From assembly GCF_022953055.1 (NCBI RefSeq), contig NZ_JALJEJ010000004.1, forward strand, positions 372,001 to 436,000: 64,000 nt of DNA, read 5' to 3'. Shown here one piece after another: positions 51,543 to 60,298 of the stretch. How positions within the stretch are numbered: the first letter of the stretch is position 1; each line of letters starts with the position of its first letter. The DNA is from Mucilaginibacter straminoryzae. Its GTDB lineage: Bacteria; Bacteroidota; Bacteroidia; Sphingobacteriales; Sphingobacteriaceae. Made by a program: the position numbers and the translations under genes. The notes beneath the pieces were generated by a model. That model worked only from the letters and a program-made list of their open reading frames with translations. It searched no databases and was not told the origin of the DNA.

Positions 51543-52667
51543 TTATGCGTAGCTATTCAACATTACCGGCATCACCAGCATCAGCACATCTTCATTTTCA
51601 TCGCCACCAACAGGTAATAGTAAACCTGCACGGTTTGGCGTAGACATTTCAAGCGAAACCTCTTCGCAACCCAGGTTTTTCAGCATCTCGATCAGGAAGC
51701 GGGCATTAAAGCCGATCTCCAGGTCCTCACCTTCATACTGGCAGGTTAAACGTTCGTGAGCTTCGTTAGAAAAATCGATATCCTCTGAAGAGATATTTAA
51801 TTCGCTACCGCTGATCTTTAATCTTACCTGGTGGGTAGTTTTATTGGCGTAGATAGCCACACGGTTCAATGAACCTAAGAAAGCCTGACGATCAATCGAC
51901 AGCTTGTTAGGGTTATTCTGAGGGATCACCGCTTCGTAATCAGGGTAACGCTCGTCAATCAGGCGACAAACCAAATTGATATTACCAAACTTGAAGAAAG
52001 CGCTGGTGGTGTTGTATTCTATAGAAACATTCACATCTTCTGAAGGAAGTGAAGATTTCAGCAGGTTTAAAGCTTTTTTTGGAAGGATGAAAGATGCGGT
52101 ACTTGGCGCTTTGGCATCCTTGCGGCGGTAACGTACAAGTTTATGCGCATCGGTAGCTACAAAGGTTAGCGAATTGCTGGTCAGCTGAACGTATACCCCT
52201 GTCATCGCCGGGCGAAGTTCATCATTACTTACCGCAAAAATGGTTTTGTTGATCGCTTCTGCTAAAACAGACGCAGGCAGGTTAACCTGAGATGCGTTTT
52301 CAACTACCGGGATCTTGGGGAAGTCTTCACCGTTCTCGCCGCTTAATTTGTATTTACCGTCACCTGCGTTGATTTCAATAGCGAAGGTTTTATCATCTAC
52401 AGAAAATGCAACAGGCTGTTCTGGTAGTGATTTCAGCGTATCTAATAAAATGCGAGAAGGAATAGCAATACGGCCGTTCTCTTTTGCTTCGACGCTTAAA
52501 GAGGTGGTCATGCTGGTTTGCAGATCTGTTGCAGATATGGTAAGGGTTCCTTCTTTTATCTCGAACAAAAAGTTTTCCAGTATCGGCAGAACAGTGCTGC
52601 TGCTAAGCGCGCCGCTTACCGACTGTAATTGTTTTAATAAAGTAGTTGTAGAAACAATAAATCTCAT
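51543..52667 (-). CDS. dnaN: DNA polymerase III beta subunit (sliding clamp)
   Basis: 374 residues, normal length. Three clamp domains are recognisable (MRFIVSTTTLLKQLQSVSGA; ELRPAMTGVYVQL; CRLIDERYPDYEAVIP) and the C-terminus ends VLMLVMPVMLNSYA. The protein encircles DNA and tethers polymerase III. The gene is not near dnaA here. A TATTTTTG -7-like box lies at 52688-52695 on the minus strand without a clear -33. Confidence 0.97.
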   Translation of the reverse strand: MRFIVSTTTLLKQLQSVSGALSSSTVLPILENFLFEIKEGTLTISATDLQTSMTTSLSVEAKENGRIAIPSRILLDTLKSLPEQPVAFSVDDKTFAIEINAGDGKYKLSGENGEDFPKIPVVENASQVNLPASVLAEAINKTIFAVSNDELRPAMTGVYVQLTSNSLTFVATDAHKLVRYRRKDAKAPSTASFILPKKALNLLKSSLPSEDVNVSIEYNTTSAFFKFGNINLVCRLIDERYPDYEAVIPQNNPNKLSIDRQAFLGSLNRVAIYANKTTHQVRLKISGSELNISSEDIDFSNEAHERLTCQYEGEDLEIGFNARFLIEMLKNLGCEEVSLEMSTPNRAGLLLPVGGDENEDVLMLVMPVMLNSYA

Positions 52668-52701
52668 TCCCGAGGGTTTTAATCACTCAAAAATAACAAA
52701 A

Positions 52702-55098
52702 TTAATGGGCATACCTGCGCCTTCTGATATAATGTTGAAAAATAGCGAATATCAACACTAACGCCGGAGGCACGATATTATTGACCAGTTGCCAGAACAT
52801 TTTTTCGTTACGTACGCGTGCCCTGTTCAACACCCTGATGACTAACTCTTTGTTACGCAGCGCAATCAGACGGGTGTCGCCGGTGAGGTAATCTACCATA
52901 TTCAGCAACAGGTTTTTATTACCGTAAGTTTGCTGCGAATAATGATCATATCCCAAAGGATAAGGCGATCCGTCTGCCCCAACCTGGTTCTTTAGCACAT
53001 CACCGTCACTGATCACGATCATCTTGGCCGGTTTACTTTCTGTCAACATTTCGCCCGTTGGCCCTACGCCTTCCGGAACCGGGCGGTTCTTAAAATCAGA
53101 AGTAAACTTACCTTCTAATAATACGGCTACTGTCTTAGGCGAACTGCGAAACGCTTTAGGGTCTGGTTCCTGCTCTATCGCAGCTAAAGATAACATGTGT
53201 GGCGCGTTCACCTTGTTGTTATATGGCGAAGTGGTTAGCAGCACAGTCTTCTTAACGCCTTTTACCGGCAGGGTATCTATGGTGCTGATGAATTCTGTAG
53301 CGATGCCATCCAGGTTTTTCACCAGCGGGTGCTTGGTTAAAGGCATCAGCAGTGGGTAGAATAACCACGGCACCATTTGTATTTGCGGCTGCCCGCCTAC
53401 GCTCCCAGTCGCTACAGGTATCTGCGTGCTGTTGATATCAGCGATCAGATCGTAGTTGATGCGTACGCCATAACGGAATAGCTGATCATCCAGGTTCAAT
53501 TGTTTTGGAAAGGCCAGTTGTTCGCCACCATGCCCTCGAAGGCTATCCAACTCGGCGCTCACCTGGTCGATGGTCCATAGCACGCTGCCACCGTTCATGA
53601 TGTATTGATCGATCTTAAACTTTTCGGCTTCTGAAAAAGGCTTATCTGGTTTGGCAATCACCAGCAGTTTTACTTTATCCAGATCCTTCATAGCGATCTT
53701 GTTCAGGTCGACGCGTCCAACCAGGAAACTTCCTGATAACGTCTGGATGGCATCGTTCAACTGCAGGTTATCCAGTTCGTGATGACCTTCGGTAATCCCG
53801 ATCTGCTGGCGGCCACCGGTTACGGCTTTCTGAATGGCTGATGAAAAAGCATATTCCAGGTTTTGGATCGAATTGTTCAGCACTTCGTCGTCAGATAGCC
53901 CGATGCGTCGTTGCAATAAGTTGACAGGGATTTCCGCGTCACCTACAGCGATCATGGCTGCAGGTACAATCAGTTTCTGCACCAATCCATCTTCTGTTTT
54001 CACAGAAAGGTTGGTCGGCTCTATGCCCCCCTCCATCATGTTCTTAATGCTTTGCTGTTGTTGCTGCTGGTTTAGCCCTTTCAAAGGATCAACAAACTGA
54101 AATTGCAGCTTGCGGTGGCTGTAGGCTTGCAAGTCGCTTAGCATATCGCGTGTAGCACGCTGTAGGCGCTTAAACCCACCCGGCAGGTTATCGCCTTGCA
54201 GGTATACCGTTACCTTTACCGGCTTTTCCAAACCATCCATCAGGCTGCGGCTCACTTCAGACAACGTAAAACGCTTTTCTTTGGTAAAGTCTATCCGGGT
54301 AAATCCTATCAATGAGGCAATGATAGCTAATACCACTACCGCGGCATAAGTGTAGGTATCTGTTTGCAACAACTTACGCTGCATCTGCTGTTTTAAGGCA
54401 ACCAGCGCCAGCAGGATAAAGAAGGCGGAAAGCGCAATAAAGTAGAACAAATCGCGGGTATCCAATACACCCCGGCTCACCGAATCATAGTGAGTTGCTA
54501 TACCCATCTGCTCCAACCCAAAGTCTTGCAGCGAGAGCAAATGGCTCAGCGAATCAAAACCGCTGTAAACAAAAAAGGATAGGAATACGGCAATAGTAAA
54601 GGCGATGATCTGGTTGCGGGTAATAGCCGAAGCAAAAAGCCCGATAGCCACAAAGGCGGCGCCCAATAAAAACAAACCTATGTATGACCCAATAACGGCA
54701 CCGGTATCGATATTCCCCTGCGGATTGCCCAACACGCTTACCGAATAATAATAAACCACTGTTGGCAACAGCGCAAAAAGCACCAGTAATACACAAGCAA
54801 AATATTTCCCCAGGATGATCTGCCCGAAGGTTAACGGCCTTGTAGCCAGCAGCTCAAAAGTGCCCTCGCGGCGTTCTTCTGCCAGCGAACGCATCGTGAT
54901 CGCCGGGATCAGAAACATGAACAAATACGGAATGGTATTGAAAAGACTCTCGAGTGTGGCATAGCCATAGTCGAGGATACTGGTATCCGGAAATACCCAA
55001 AGGAACAAACCCAATACCACCAGGAACACGCTAATGGTAACGTAAGCTACCATAGAGCTTAAGTACAGAACAATTTCTTTTCGCAGGATAGCAAACAT
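52702..55098 (-). CDS. Fused GldF-GldG: ABC permease plus GldG-like periplasmic protein
   Basis: 798 residues as one frame. Residues 1-242 are an ABC-2 type permease like GldF (six helices; SLAEERREGTFELLATRPLT, FGQIILGKYF). After a short linker, residues about 250-798 match GldG (a second N-terminal helix at 250-268, DFTKEKRFTLSEVSRSL, the large periplasmic ABC-transport-associated domain, and a C-terminal helix near 775-790). In gliding species GldA-GldF-GldG form an ABC transporter needed for motility; here the two are one polypeptide and no GldA ATPase is in the window. Possession does not mean the cells glide. Confidence 0.88.
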   Translation of the reverse strand: MFAILRKEIVLYLSSMVAYVTISVFLVVLGLFLWVFPDTSILDYGYATLESLFNTIPYLFMFLIPAITMRSLAEERREGTFELLATRPLTFGQIILGKYFACVLLVLFALLPTVVYYYSVSVLGNPQGNIDTGAVIGSYIGLFLLGAAFVAIGLFASAITRNQIIAFTIAVFLSFFVYSGFDSLSHLLSLQDFGLEQMGIATHYDSVSRGVLDTRDLFYFIALSAFFILLALVALKQQMQRKLLQTDTYTYAAVVVLAIIASLIGFTRIDFTKEKRFTLSEVSRSLMDGLEKPVKVTVYLQGDNLPGGFKRLQRATRDMLSDLQAYSHRKLQFQFVDPLKGLNQQQQQQSIKNMMEGGIEPTNLSVKTEDGLVQKLIVPAAMIAVGDAEIPVNLLQRRIGLSDDEVLNNSIQNLEYAFSSAIQKAVTGGRQQIGITEGHHELDNLQLNDAIQTLSGSFLVGRVDLNKIAMKDLDKVKLLVIAKPDKPFSEAEKFKIDQYIMNGGSVLWTIDQVSAELDSLRGHGGEQLAFPKQLNLDDQLFRYGVRINYDLIADINSTQIPVATGSVGGQPQIQMVPWLFYPLLMPLTKHPLVKNLDGIATEFISTIDTLPVKGVKKTVLLTTSPYNNKVNAPHMLSLAAIEQEPDPKAFRSSPKTVAVLLEGKFTSDFKNRPVPEGVGPTGEMLTESKPAKMIVISDGDVLKNQVGADGSPYPLGYDHYSQQTYGNKNLLLNMVDYLTGDTRLIALRNKELVIRVLNRARVRNEKMFWQLVNNIVPPALVLIFAIFQHYIRRRRYAH

Positions 55099-55181
55099 AC
55101 GTTACAAAGGTGCGTGATTACAAGTAACGAAGCAATCCCTGAGCAGGATTATCTTTTCAAGAAAATTTGTGGCTTATAAAC

Positions 55182-55219
55182 ACCAATGGTTCTGCAGATA
55201 TACTCTGAGAACCATTGGT
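55182..55219. repeat. Long perfect inverted repeat without T run
   Basis: ACCAATGGTTCT (55182-55193) and AGAACCATTGGT (55208-55219) are exact inverses; inner CAGA/TCTG extends the stem to 16 bp with one bulged G. It lies between the PfpI-like stop and the GldFG start. It may act as a hairpin at an mRNA 3' end. Confidence 0.65.
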
Positions 55220-55245
55220 AAATGTATAGTGATAAAAAACGTTTA

Positions 55246-55797
55246 TCAATCCTGATGAACGCCTTCTGCAATCTCTTCTATTGCCTTTTTGTTAAACGCT
55301 TCCAGATCGGCCGGGGTACGGCTGGTGACCAATCCGTTATCTGTTACCACTTCTTCGTCCACCCATTCTGCCCCGGCATTTTTCAGGTCGGTTTGCAATG
55401 AAGGGTATGATGTCAGCCTGCGGCCGCTGATCATGCCGGTTTCAATCAGCATCTGTGGGCCATGGCAAATAGCAGCCAGCGGTTTACCTTCTTCTAAAAA
55501 GGCGGCTACAAAATCTACCGCTTCTTTATTCTGGCGAAGCTTGTCGGGATTCAATACACCACCTGGAAGCACCAGGGCGTCATAGTCTTCGGGGTTGGTT
55601 CCGGTCAGTTCACGGTCAACCTCTACCTCTATCCCCCATTTGTCTTTATCCCATGCTTTGATCTTACCGCTTTGCGGTGAAATAATATGCACTGTTGCAC
55701 CGGCTTCTTCCAGTGCCTGCTTAGGGCTGGTTAGTTCTACCTGCTCAAATCCTTCTTCTGTAAGTATTGCTACTTTTTTTCCTTCTAATCTGGCCAT
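55246..55797 (-). CDS. DJ-1/PfpI family protein
   Basis: 183 residues, a single class I amidotransferase-like domain. The nucleophile elbow is AAICHGPQMLIE and the N-terminal strand is KKVAILTEEGFEQVELTSP, typical of PfpI/YhbO stress proteins (deglycase or chaperone activities reported for the group). Cytoplasmic. It has its own start; a strong GCTTTTGCCC palindrome precedes it by 24 bp. Confidence 0.88.
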   Translation of the reverse strand: MARLEGKKVAILTEEGFEQVELTSPKQALEEAGATVHIISPQSGKIKAWDKDKWGIEVEVDRELTGTNPEDYDALVLPGGVLNPDKLRQNKEAVDFVAAFLEEGKPLAAICHGPQMLIETGMISGRRLTSYPSLQTDLKNAGAEWVDEEVVTDNGLVTSRTPADLEAFNKKAIEEIAEGVHQD

Positions 55798-55820
55798 AAT
55801 TATCTTGTTTGGTTAATGAT

Positions 55821-55844
55821 TGCTTTTGCCCTCGGGCAAAAGCA
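55821..55844. repeat. GCTTTTGCCC palindrome between LysR and PfpI genes
   Basis: TGCTTTTGCCC and GGGCAAAAGCA are exact inverses separated by 2 bp (55821-55844). It is 24 bp upstream of the PfpI-like ATG and has no T run. It could be an operator, a REP-type element or the LysR transcript end. Confidence 0.6.
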
Positions 55845-55887
55845 TATAACCTAACTACAGCCACATTTTATTAAAGTTTTAGCTTTT

Positions 55888-56787
55888 TTAACCCTGCTGG
55901 GAATGCAGTGCGTAATTGATAAAATTACTGGTGAGGCCGTAATCTTCATTCCCCTTACGGCGGATAAAATAGAAATCGCGGGTGATGTGCAGGCCTTCAA
56001 CCGGCACCTCTACCAGGTCGCCTTCGGCAAGTTGGCGTACAATAGATGGCCGGGGCATAAAGCCCAGACAGGTATCAGCCAGTAAGAAATTCTTTAATGC
56101 TTCTGTCCCGCCCAGGCGGATTTTCACAGAAAGATCAGACGGTGAAATATGATGCTCTGCCAAAGCTTTTAATAGTGCATTCAGCGTGCCAGAGCCCCTT
56201 TCGCGCAGGGCAATGGGTGTTTTCAACAATTGTTTTAAGGTGAGTTTTTTTCCGGCCAGCGGACTTTTAGCCGAACAAACCGGAATCACCTCGTCATTCA
56301 TAAAAGGATGGTAAGATACCGTGGTTAATTTATTATCCACCTCGATGATGCCCAGATCCACCTCGTGGGTCAACAGTGCGTTAAGTACATATTCTGAATT
56401 ACGGTTCACCAGTTGCACATCTACATTGGTGTACTCGCGCTGAAAGCCTGAAAGGATAGGTGGTAAAATGTAAAGCGCGATGGTGGTACTGGCACCTAAT
56501 CTTAAGTGGCCTGCCGCATGTGAGAGGTTACTCAGGATAGAAAGGTCGTATTCAATTTTCCGTTCTATTTCAGTAGCCTGCAACAAGTACTCGTACAGCT
56601 TCTTACCAGCGTCTGTAAGGATGATACTGTTACCCTTACGTTCGAACAGCGGGACTTTGTACTGATCTTCCATGGTCTTGATGTGCTTGCTGATGGCAGG
56701 TTGCGTAACAAACAACACCTGGGCAGCCTTGGAAAAGCTGAGGTTTGCAGCAACTTCTAAAAACACACGGTGACTGAAAGAGATCAT
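55888..56787 (-). CDS. LysR-family transcriptional regulator
   Basis: 299 residues: N-terminal winged HTH (SFSHRVFLEVAANLSFSKAAQ, then LFVTQPAISKHIK) and a type 2 periplasmic-binding-like effector domain (LRLGASTTIALYILPPIL; LGIIEVDNKL). LysR proteins usually control a divergent or neighbouring gene; here the next gene in the same direction is the PfpI-like gene, which may be a target. Effector unknown; the CysB/CbbR-like 'TTIALYILPP' segment points to no specific ligand. Confidence 0.9.
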   Translation of the reverse strand: MISFSHRVFLEVAANLSFSKAAQVLFVTQPAISKHIKTMEDQYKVPLFERKGNSIILTDAGKKLYEYLLQATEIERKIEYDLSILSNLSHAAGHLRLGASTTIALYILPPILSGFQREYTNVDVQLVNRNSEYVLNALLTHEVDLGIIEVDNKLTTVSYHPFMNDEVIPVCSAKSPLAGKKLTLKQLLKTPIALRERGSGTLNALLKALAEHHISPSDLSVKIRLGGTEALKNFLLADTCLGFMPRPSIVRQLAEGDLVEVPVEGLHITRDFYFIRRKGNEDYGLTSNFINYALHSQQG

Positions 56788-57206
56788 AACTATTTAAACC
56801 TTGATACAGAATAATGTCACCCTGAGCTCGTCGAAGGGTATTTGGCATCTCGCAGACTTATCAATTTTTTTCGATGTCCTGGACAAGTTACCGATGACAT
56901 CTTATCACAAACCTGTCATCCAGAGCGCAGCGATGGATCTGTAAAATAGCTTATGTACAGATTCTTCCCGAAACAAGTTCGGGACAGGTCACTTCGTTCA
57001 GAATGACAACATTCTTCGGCGTTTGCCGGTTCTTTACGTCCCGGATTTTATTACCCAGGACAACTTAAGCAAAGCTAACACTTTAAACTAAAAAGGGACA
57101 GCTTTCGCCATCCCTTAATATTATATGCAACTCTTTAACAAGCTCTGAGTGACATTTCTGTAAATTTTACATCCGAAATCGAAAATCAGAATTCCGAAAT
57201 CTCAAC
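56788..57206. repeat. Intergenic repeat cluster between LysR and asd
   Basis: No gene. It holds TGTCACCCTGAGCTCGTCG (56816), the inverse-oriented member of the CCCTTCGACAAGCTCAGGG family; a GTCATCCAGAGCGCAGCG .. GTTCGGGACAGGTCACTTCG block (56919-57000); the asd terminator (57090-57116); and a TCCGAAATCGAAAATCAG-type block close to the asd stop. Confidence 0.65.
57090..57116 (-). terminator. Terminator of asd
   Basis: On the minus strand AAGGGATGGC pairs with GCTGTCCCTT around GAAA (two G-U pairs), then Ts. It lies about 90 bp beyond the asd stop. Confidence 0.75.
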
Positions 57207-58214
57207 TTACGCCTCTACCGCTTCGCCTACCAGTTTTTTAGCTACCAGGTATTCTGCAATTTGCACGGCGTTTGTAGCCGCACCTTTACGCAGGTTATCA
57301 GATACAATCCAGGCGTTCAGGGTATTCGGCTGCGTTTCATCGCGGCGAAGTCGGCCTACAAAAACCTCGTCTTTCTCGTGCGCATCCAGCGGCATCGGGT
57401 ATTTCAGGTTAGCCACATCGTCAACCACTACAACACCAGGCGCTTTGCTTAACAGATCGCGCAGTTCGTCCAGGTCGAAATCATTTTCAAACTCGATGTT
57501 TACAGATTCAGAGTGACCGCCCATTACCGGGATACGTACAGTTGTCGCAGTTACGCGAATACTGTCGTCGCCCATAATTTTTTTGGTCTCTTTAATCATT
57601 TTCATTTCTTCCTTCGTGTAACCGTTCTCGGTGAACACATCAATGTGCGGCAACACGTTCAGGTCAATCTGGTATGGATACGCTTTCGGTCCGTCGATAC
57701 CTTTACGCTCGTTAAATAACTGGTCAACCGCTTTAACACCGGTACCGGTTACAGACTGGTAAGTAGAAACTACTACCCTTTTAATTTTATAACGGTCATG
57801 CAGTGGTTTTAAAGCCACCACCATTTGTATAGTAGAACAGTTAGGGTTTGCAATGATCTTATCTTCTGCTGTCAATACATCGGCGTTTACTTCGGGCACA
57901 ACCAGTTTCTTGGTTGCGTCCATACGCCATGCAGATGAGTTATCAATTACGGTAACGCCTGCTTCTGCAAACAAAGGCGCTTGCTCTAATGAAGTTGAGC
58001 CACCTGCAGAGAACAACGCGATATCAGGCTTTTGTTTAATCGCATCCTCAACAGAAACCACCTTATAAGGCTTACCCTTAAATGTAACTTCCTTACCAAT
58101 GCTCTTGGCTGATGCTACGGGGATTAATTCTGTTACCGGAAAGTTGCGTTCTTCAAGAACCTGCAACATTTTAGTGCCTACCAAGCCTGTGGCACCTACA
58201 ACTGCGACTTTCAT
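57207..58214 (-). CDS. asd: Aspartate-semialdehyde dehydrogenase
   Basis: 335 residues, normal length. N-terminal Rossmann GATGLVGTKMLQVLEERNFP, catalytic cysteine in ANPNCSTIQM, and VRIPVMGGHSESVNIEF later, as in the USG-1/Asd family. Makes aspartate semialdehyde for lysine/diaminopimelate, threonine and methionine synthesis. Monocistronic; divergent from xdhC. Confidence 0.96.
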   Translation of the reverse strand: MKVAVVGATGLVGTKMLQVLEERNFPVTELIPVASAKSIGKEVTFKGKPYKVVSVEDAIKQKPDIALFSAGGSTSLEQAPLFAEAGVTVIDNSSAWRMDATKKLVVPEVNADVLTAEDKIIANPNCSTIQMVVALKPLHDRYKIKRVVVSTYQSVTGTGVKAVDQLFNERKGIDGPKAYPYQIDLNVLPHIDVFTENGYTKEEMKMIKETKKIMGDDSIRVTATTVRIPVMGGHSESVNIEFENDFDLDELRDLLSKAPGVVVVDDVANLKYPMPLDAHEKDEVFVGRLRRDETQPNTLNAWIVSDNLRKGAATNAVQIAEYLVAKKLVGEAVEA

Positions 58215-58383
58215 TTGAAAATTTAAATGATTAATAAAATTAGTTAATTTTTCAAATATGCGATTTTTGGGGCAATTAAACTACCTGTAGGGTAGATAAT
58301 TATAAGAAAAATTGCATTTTTCACTGAACGAATGAACAGGTACGGTTGTTAATTCCAGACAAACACCCGTACCTCAAATTGTT

Positions 58384-58391
58384 TAATTTTG
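58384..58391 (+). promoter_or_regulatory. TAATTTTG -7-like box at the xdhC start
   Basis: Perfect TAnnTTTG match ending 4 nt before the ATG of xdhC. No -33 box at the usual distance, so this may be chance. Confidence 0.3.
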
Positions 58392-58395
58392 ACTC

Positions 58396-59514
58396 ATGAC
58401 CGAACTACAGCGATTATTAGCGGCATACGAAAAGCATAGCCAGGAAACATGCGCTTTAGCGACGGTGGTGAAAGTAGAAGGTTCTGCCTACCGGCGGCCG
58501 GGTGCAAGAATGCTAATTACCGCAGAAGGGCAGCTTACAGGCACCATTAGCGGCGGCTGCCTGGAAGGTGACGCCCGCCGACGTGCGCAACAGGTAATGC
58601 AGCGGGGAAAACCAGAGATCGTAGTCTATGACAGTATGGACCTGGAGGACGACCTCGAGTTTGGCGCGCAATTGGGTTGCCAAGGTAAGATACACGTATT
58701 GATAGAGCCCCTGCAGCCGGGAGCAGATGTGATCAGCTTGCTGCAGTTGGCCAGCAGACAAAATATACCCTGCGTTTTAAGCACAGTTTTAACAGATACA
58801 GCTAACATCGGCATTAGTGCAGGTAAAAGATATCTGCATATTGCTACCGCCACTGAAGCTGATGAACTGGCCGACCTGATGGCGGAGGATGTGGACGACC
58901 TTTTTGAACAAGGCGGCGCAGCAACTTCTGTTTATATACTTCATAACGAACCTGTCACCGTTTTCCACGAACGGATAGACCCAGCCCCGGCCTTAACTAT
59001 TTTTGGTGCAGGTAACGATGTACAACCTGTTGTACAGCAGGCCGCGAATTTGGGCTGGCGTGTAACCGTGATCGATGGTCGCTTTAACCTGACTACGCAG
59101 GCACGCTTCCCTATGGCAGAGCAGGTGCTTTGTATAAAGGTTGAAGATTTCGCAGTACAGGCAAGGGTTAAAAGTTATGTTTTGCTGATGAGCCACAATT
59201 ATCTGTATGATCTGGCGGCCCTTAGAAGTTTAATTGACAATGAGGATATAACCTACATCGGCATGCTGGGCCCGCGCAAAAAAGCTGATCGACTGCTGGA
59301 CGATCTCCGGGCCGAGGGCTATGACACCTCCGGAATCGAAGATAATTTATATGCGCCTGTAGGTCTGAACATCGGCGCAGAAGCTGCGGAAGAAATTGCC
59401 ATTGCCGTTATGGCCGAATTGATCGCCGTGAAAAACGGGCATCCTGCCGGATTTTTAAAAGACCTGGACGGCCCTATTCATCAGGTAAAACCCAACACCA
59501 TCAACAGTGATTGA
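58396..59514 (+). CDS. XdhC/CoxI family molybdenum-cofactor maturation protein
   Basis: 372 residues: XdhC N-terminal domain (EGSAYRRPGARMLI; TISGGCLEGDARRRAQ) and C-terminal NAD-binding-like Rossmann domain (FGAGNDVQPVVQQAANLGW; GMLGPRKKADRLLDDL). XdhC inserts a sulfurated molybdenum cofactor into xanthine dehydrogenase-type enzymes. Its 3' end overlaps the MobA-like gene by 8 bp, forming a coupled pair. The hydroxylase structural genes are not in the window. Confidence 0.9.
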   Translation: MTELQRLLAAYEKHSQETCALATVVKVEGSAYRRPGARMLITAEGQLTGTISGGCLEGDARRRAQQVMQRGKPEIVVYDSMDLEDDLEFGAQLGCQGKIHVLIEPLQPGADVISLLQLASRQNIPCVLSTVLTDTANIGISAGKRYLHIATATEADELADLMAEDVDDLFEQGGAATSVYILHNEPVTVFHERIDPAPALTIFGAGNDVQPVVQQAANLGWRVTVIDGRFNLTTQARFPMAEQVLCIKVEDFAVQARVKSYVLLMSHNYLYDLAALRSLIDNEDITYIGMLGPRKKADRLLDDLRAEGYDTSGIEDNLYAPVGLNIGAEAAEEIAIAVMAELIAVKNGHPAGFLKDLDGPIHQVKPNTINSD

Positions 59515-60121
59515 ATCAGCAGAAGAGATAGCGGTAATTATTTTGGCGGCAGGTGCCTCCAAACGCTTGGGGCAACCTAAACAGCTGCTCACATTCAGGG
59601 GGATTACCTTAATTGAACACGCCGTTAAAACTGCCTTTTCCAGCGGTTGTAAAAAACTATTCGTGGTGACCGGCGCGGCACATTTTTCGGTTGCAAAGGT
59701 TTTAGCAAATTACCCGTTAACCATCATTGAAAATCCTGATTGGGAAGAAGGCATTGCTTCCTCTATTCGCGCCGGTGTGGAGGCTGCAAAAAAGAATAGC
59801 GCTATTAAAGGAGCTCTCATTATGCTTTGCGATCAACCGCTGATCACTCCGCAACATTTAGAAAACCTGATCATAACCTTTATTGCAAACGGACTGGTAA
59901 CCCCTGTCTGCACCAGCTACAACCACGAGCCGGGCGTTCCTGCGCTTTTCCCGGCAACCATGTTTGCCGGGTTGTTGACCCTTCGCGGTGATGAGGGCGC
60001 AAAGAAGGTATTAAAGGAAAACCAGTCTGTTCAAACCTTATCTTTCGAAGAAGCGGCTATCGACGTTGATACCGCTGAAGATTACCAAACGTTACTTAAG
60101 CGCTTAAATTTGGGCATTTAG
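59507..60121 (+). CDS. MobA/MocA-like nucleotidyltransferase
   Basis: 204 residues with GTG start. The nucleotidyl-transferase motif IILAAGASKRLGQPKQLL is at about 10-27, followed by ENPDWEEGIASSIRAG and LIMLCDQPLITP, which is the MocA (CTP:molybdopterin cytidylyltransferase) pattern. It probably makes the cytosine-dinucleotide form of Moco used by xanthine-dehydrogenase-family enzymes, consistent with the coupled xdhC. Other MobA-like nucleotidyltransferases look similar. Confidence 0.85.
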   Translation: MIESAEEIAVIILAAGASKRLGQPKQLLTFRGITLIEHAVKTAFSSGCKKLFVVTGAAHFSVAKVLANYPLTIIENPDWEEGIASSIRAGVEAAKKNSAIKGALIMLCDQPLITPQHLENLIITFIANGLVTPVCTSYNHEPGVPALFPATMFAGLLTLRGDEGAKKVLKENQSVQTLSFEEAAIDVDTAEDYQTLLKRLNLGI

Positions 60122-60298
60122 CAGATAAGCTTTATTTTTACGCCTTGGCAAATCTTTTGTCTGAACCCTATCATGATCCACATATCTGAACGTTCAGATG
60201 AAAATTTTCATAGTAAAACCCGGTAAGCATTGGATTAAAGCGCTTTATGCTTAACTTAACGCGTCAAAACGCACCACATTATTAATTTTGTATTAACG

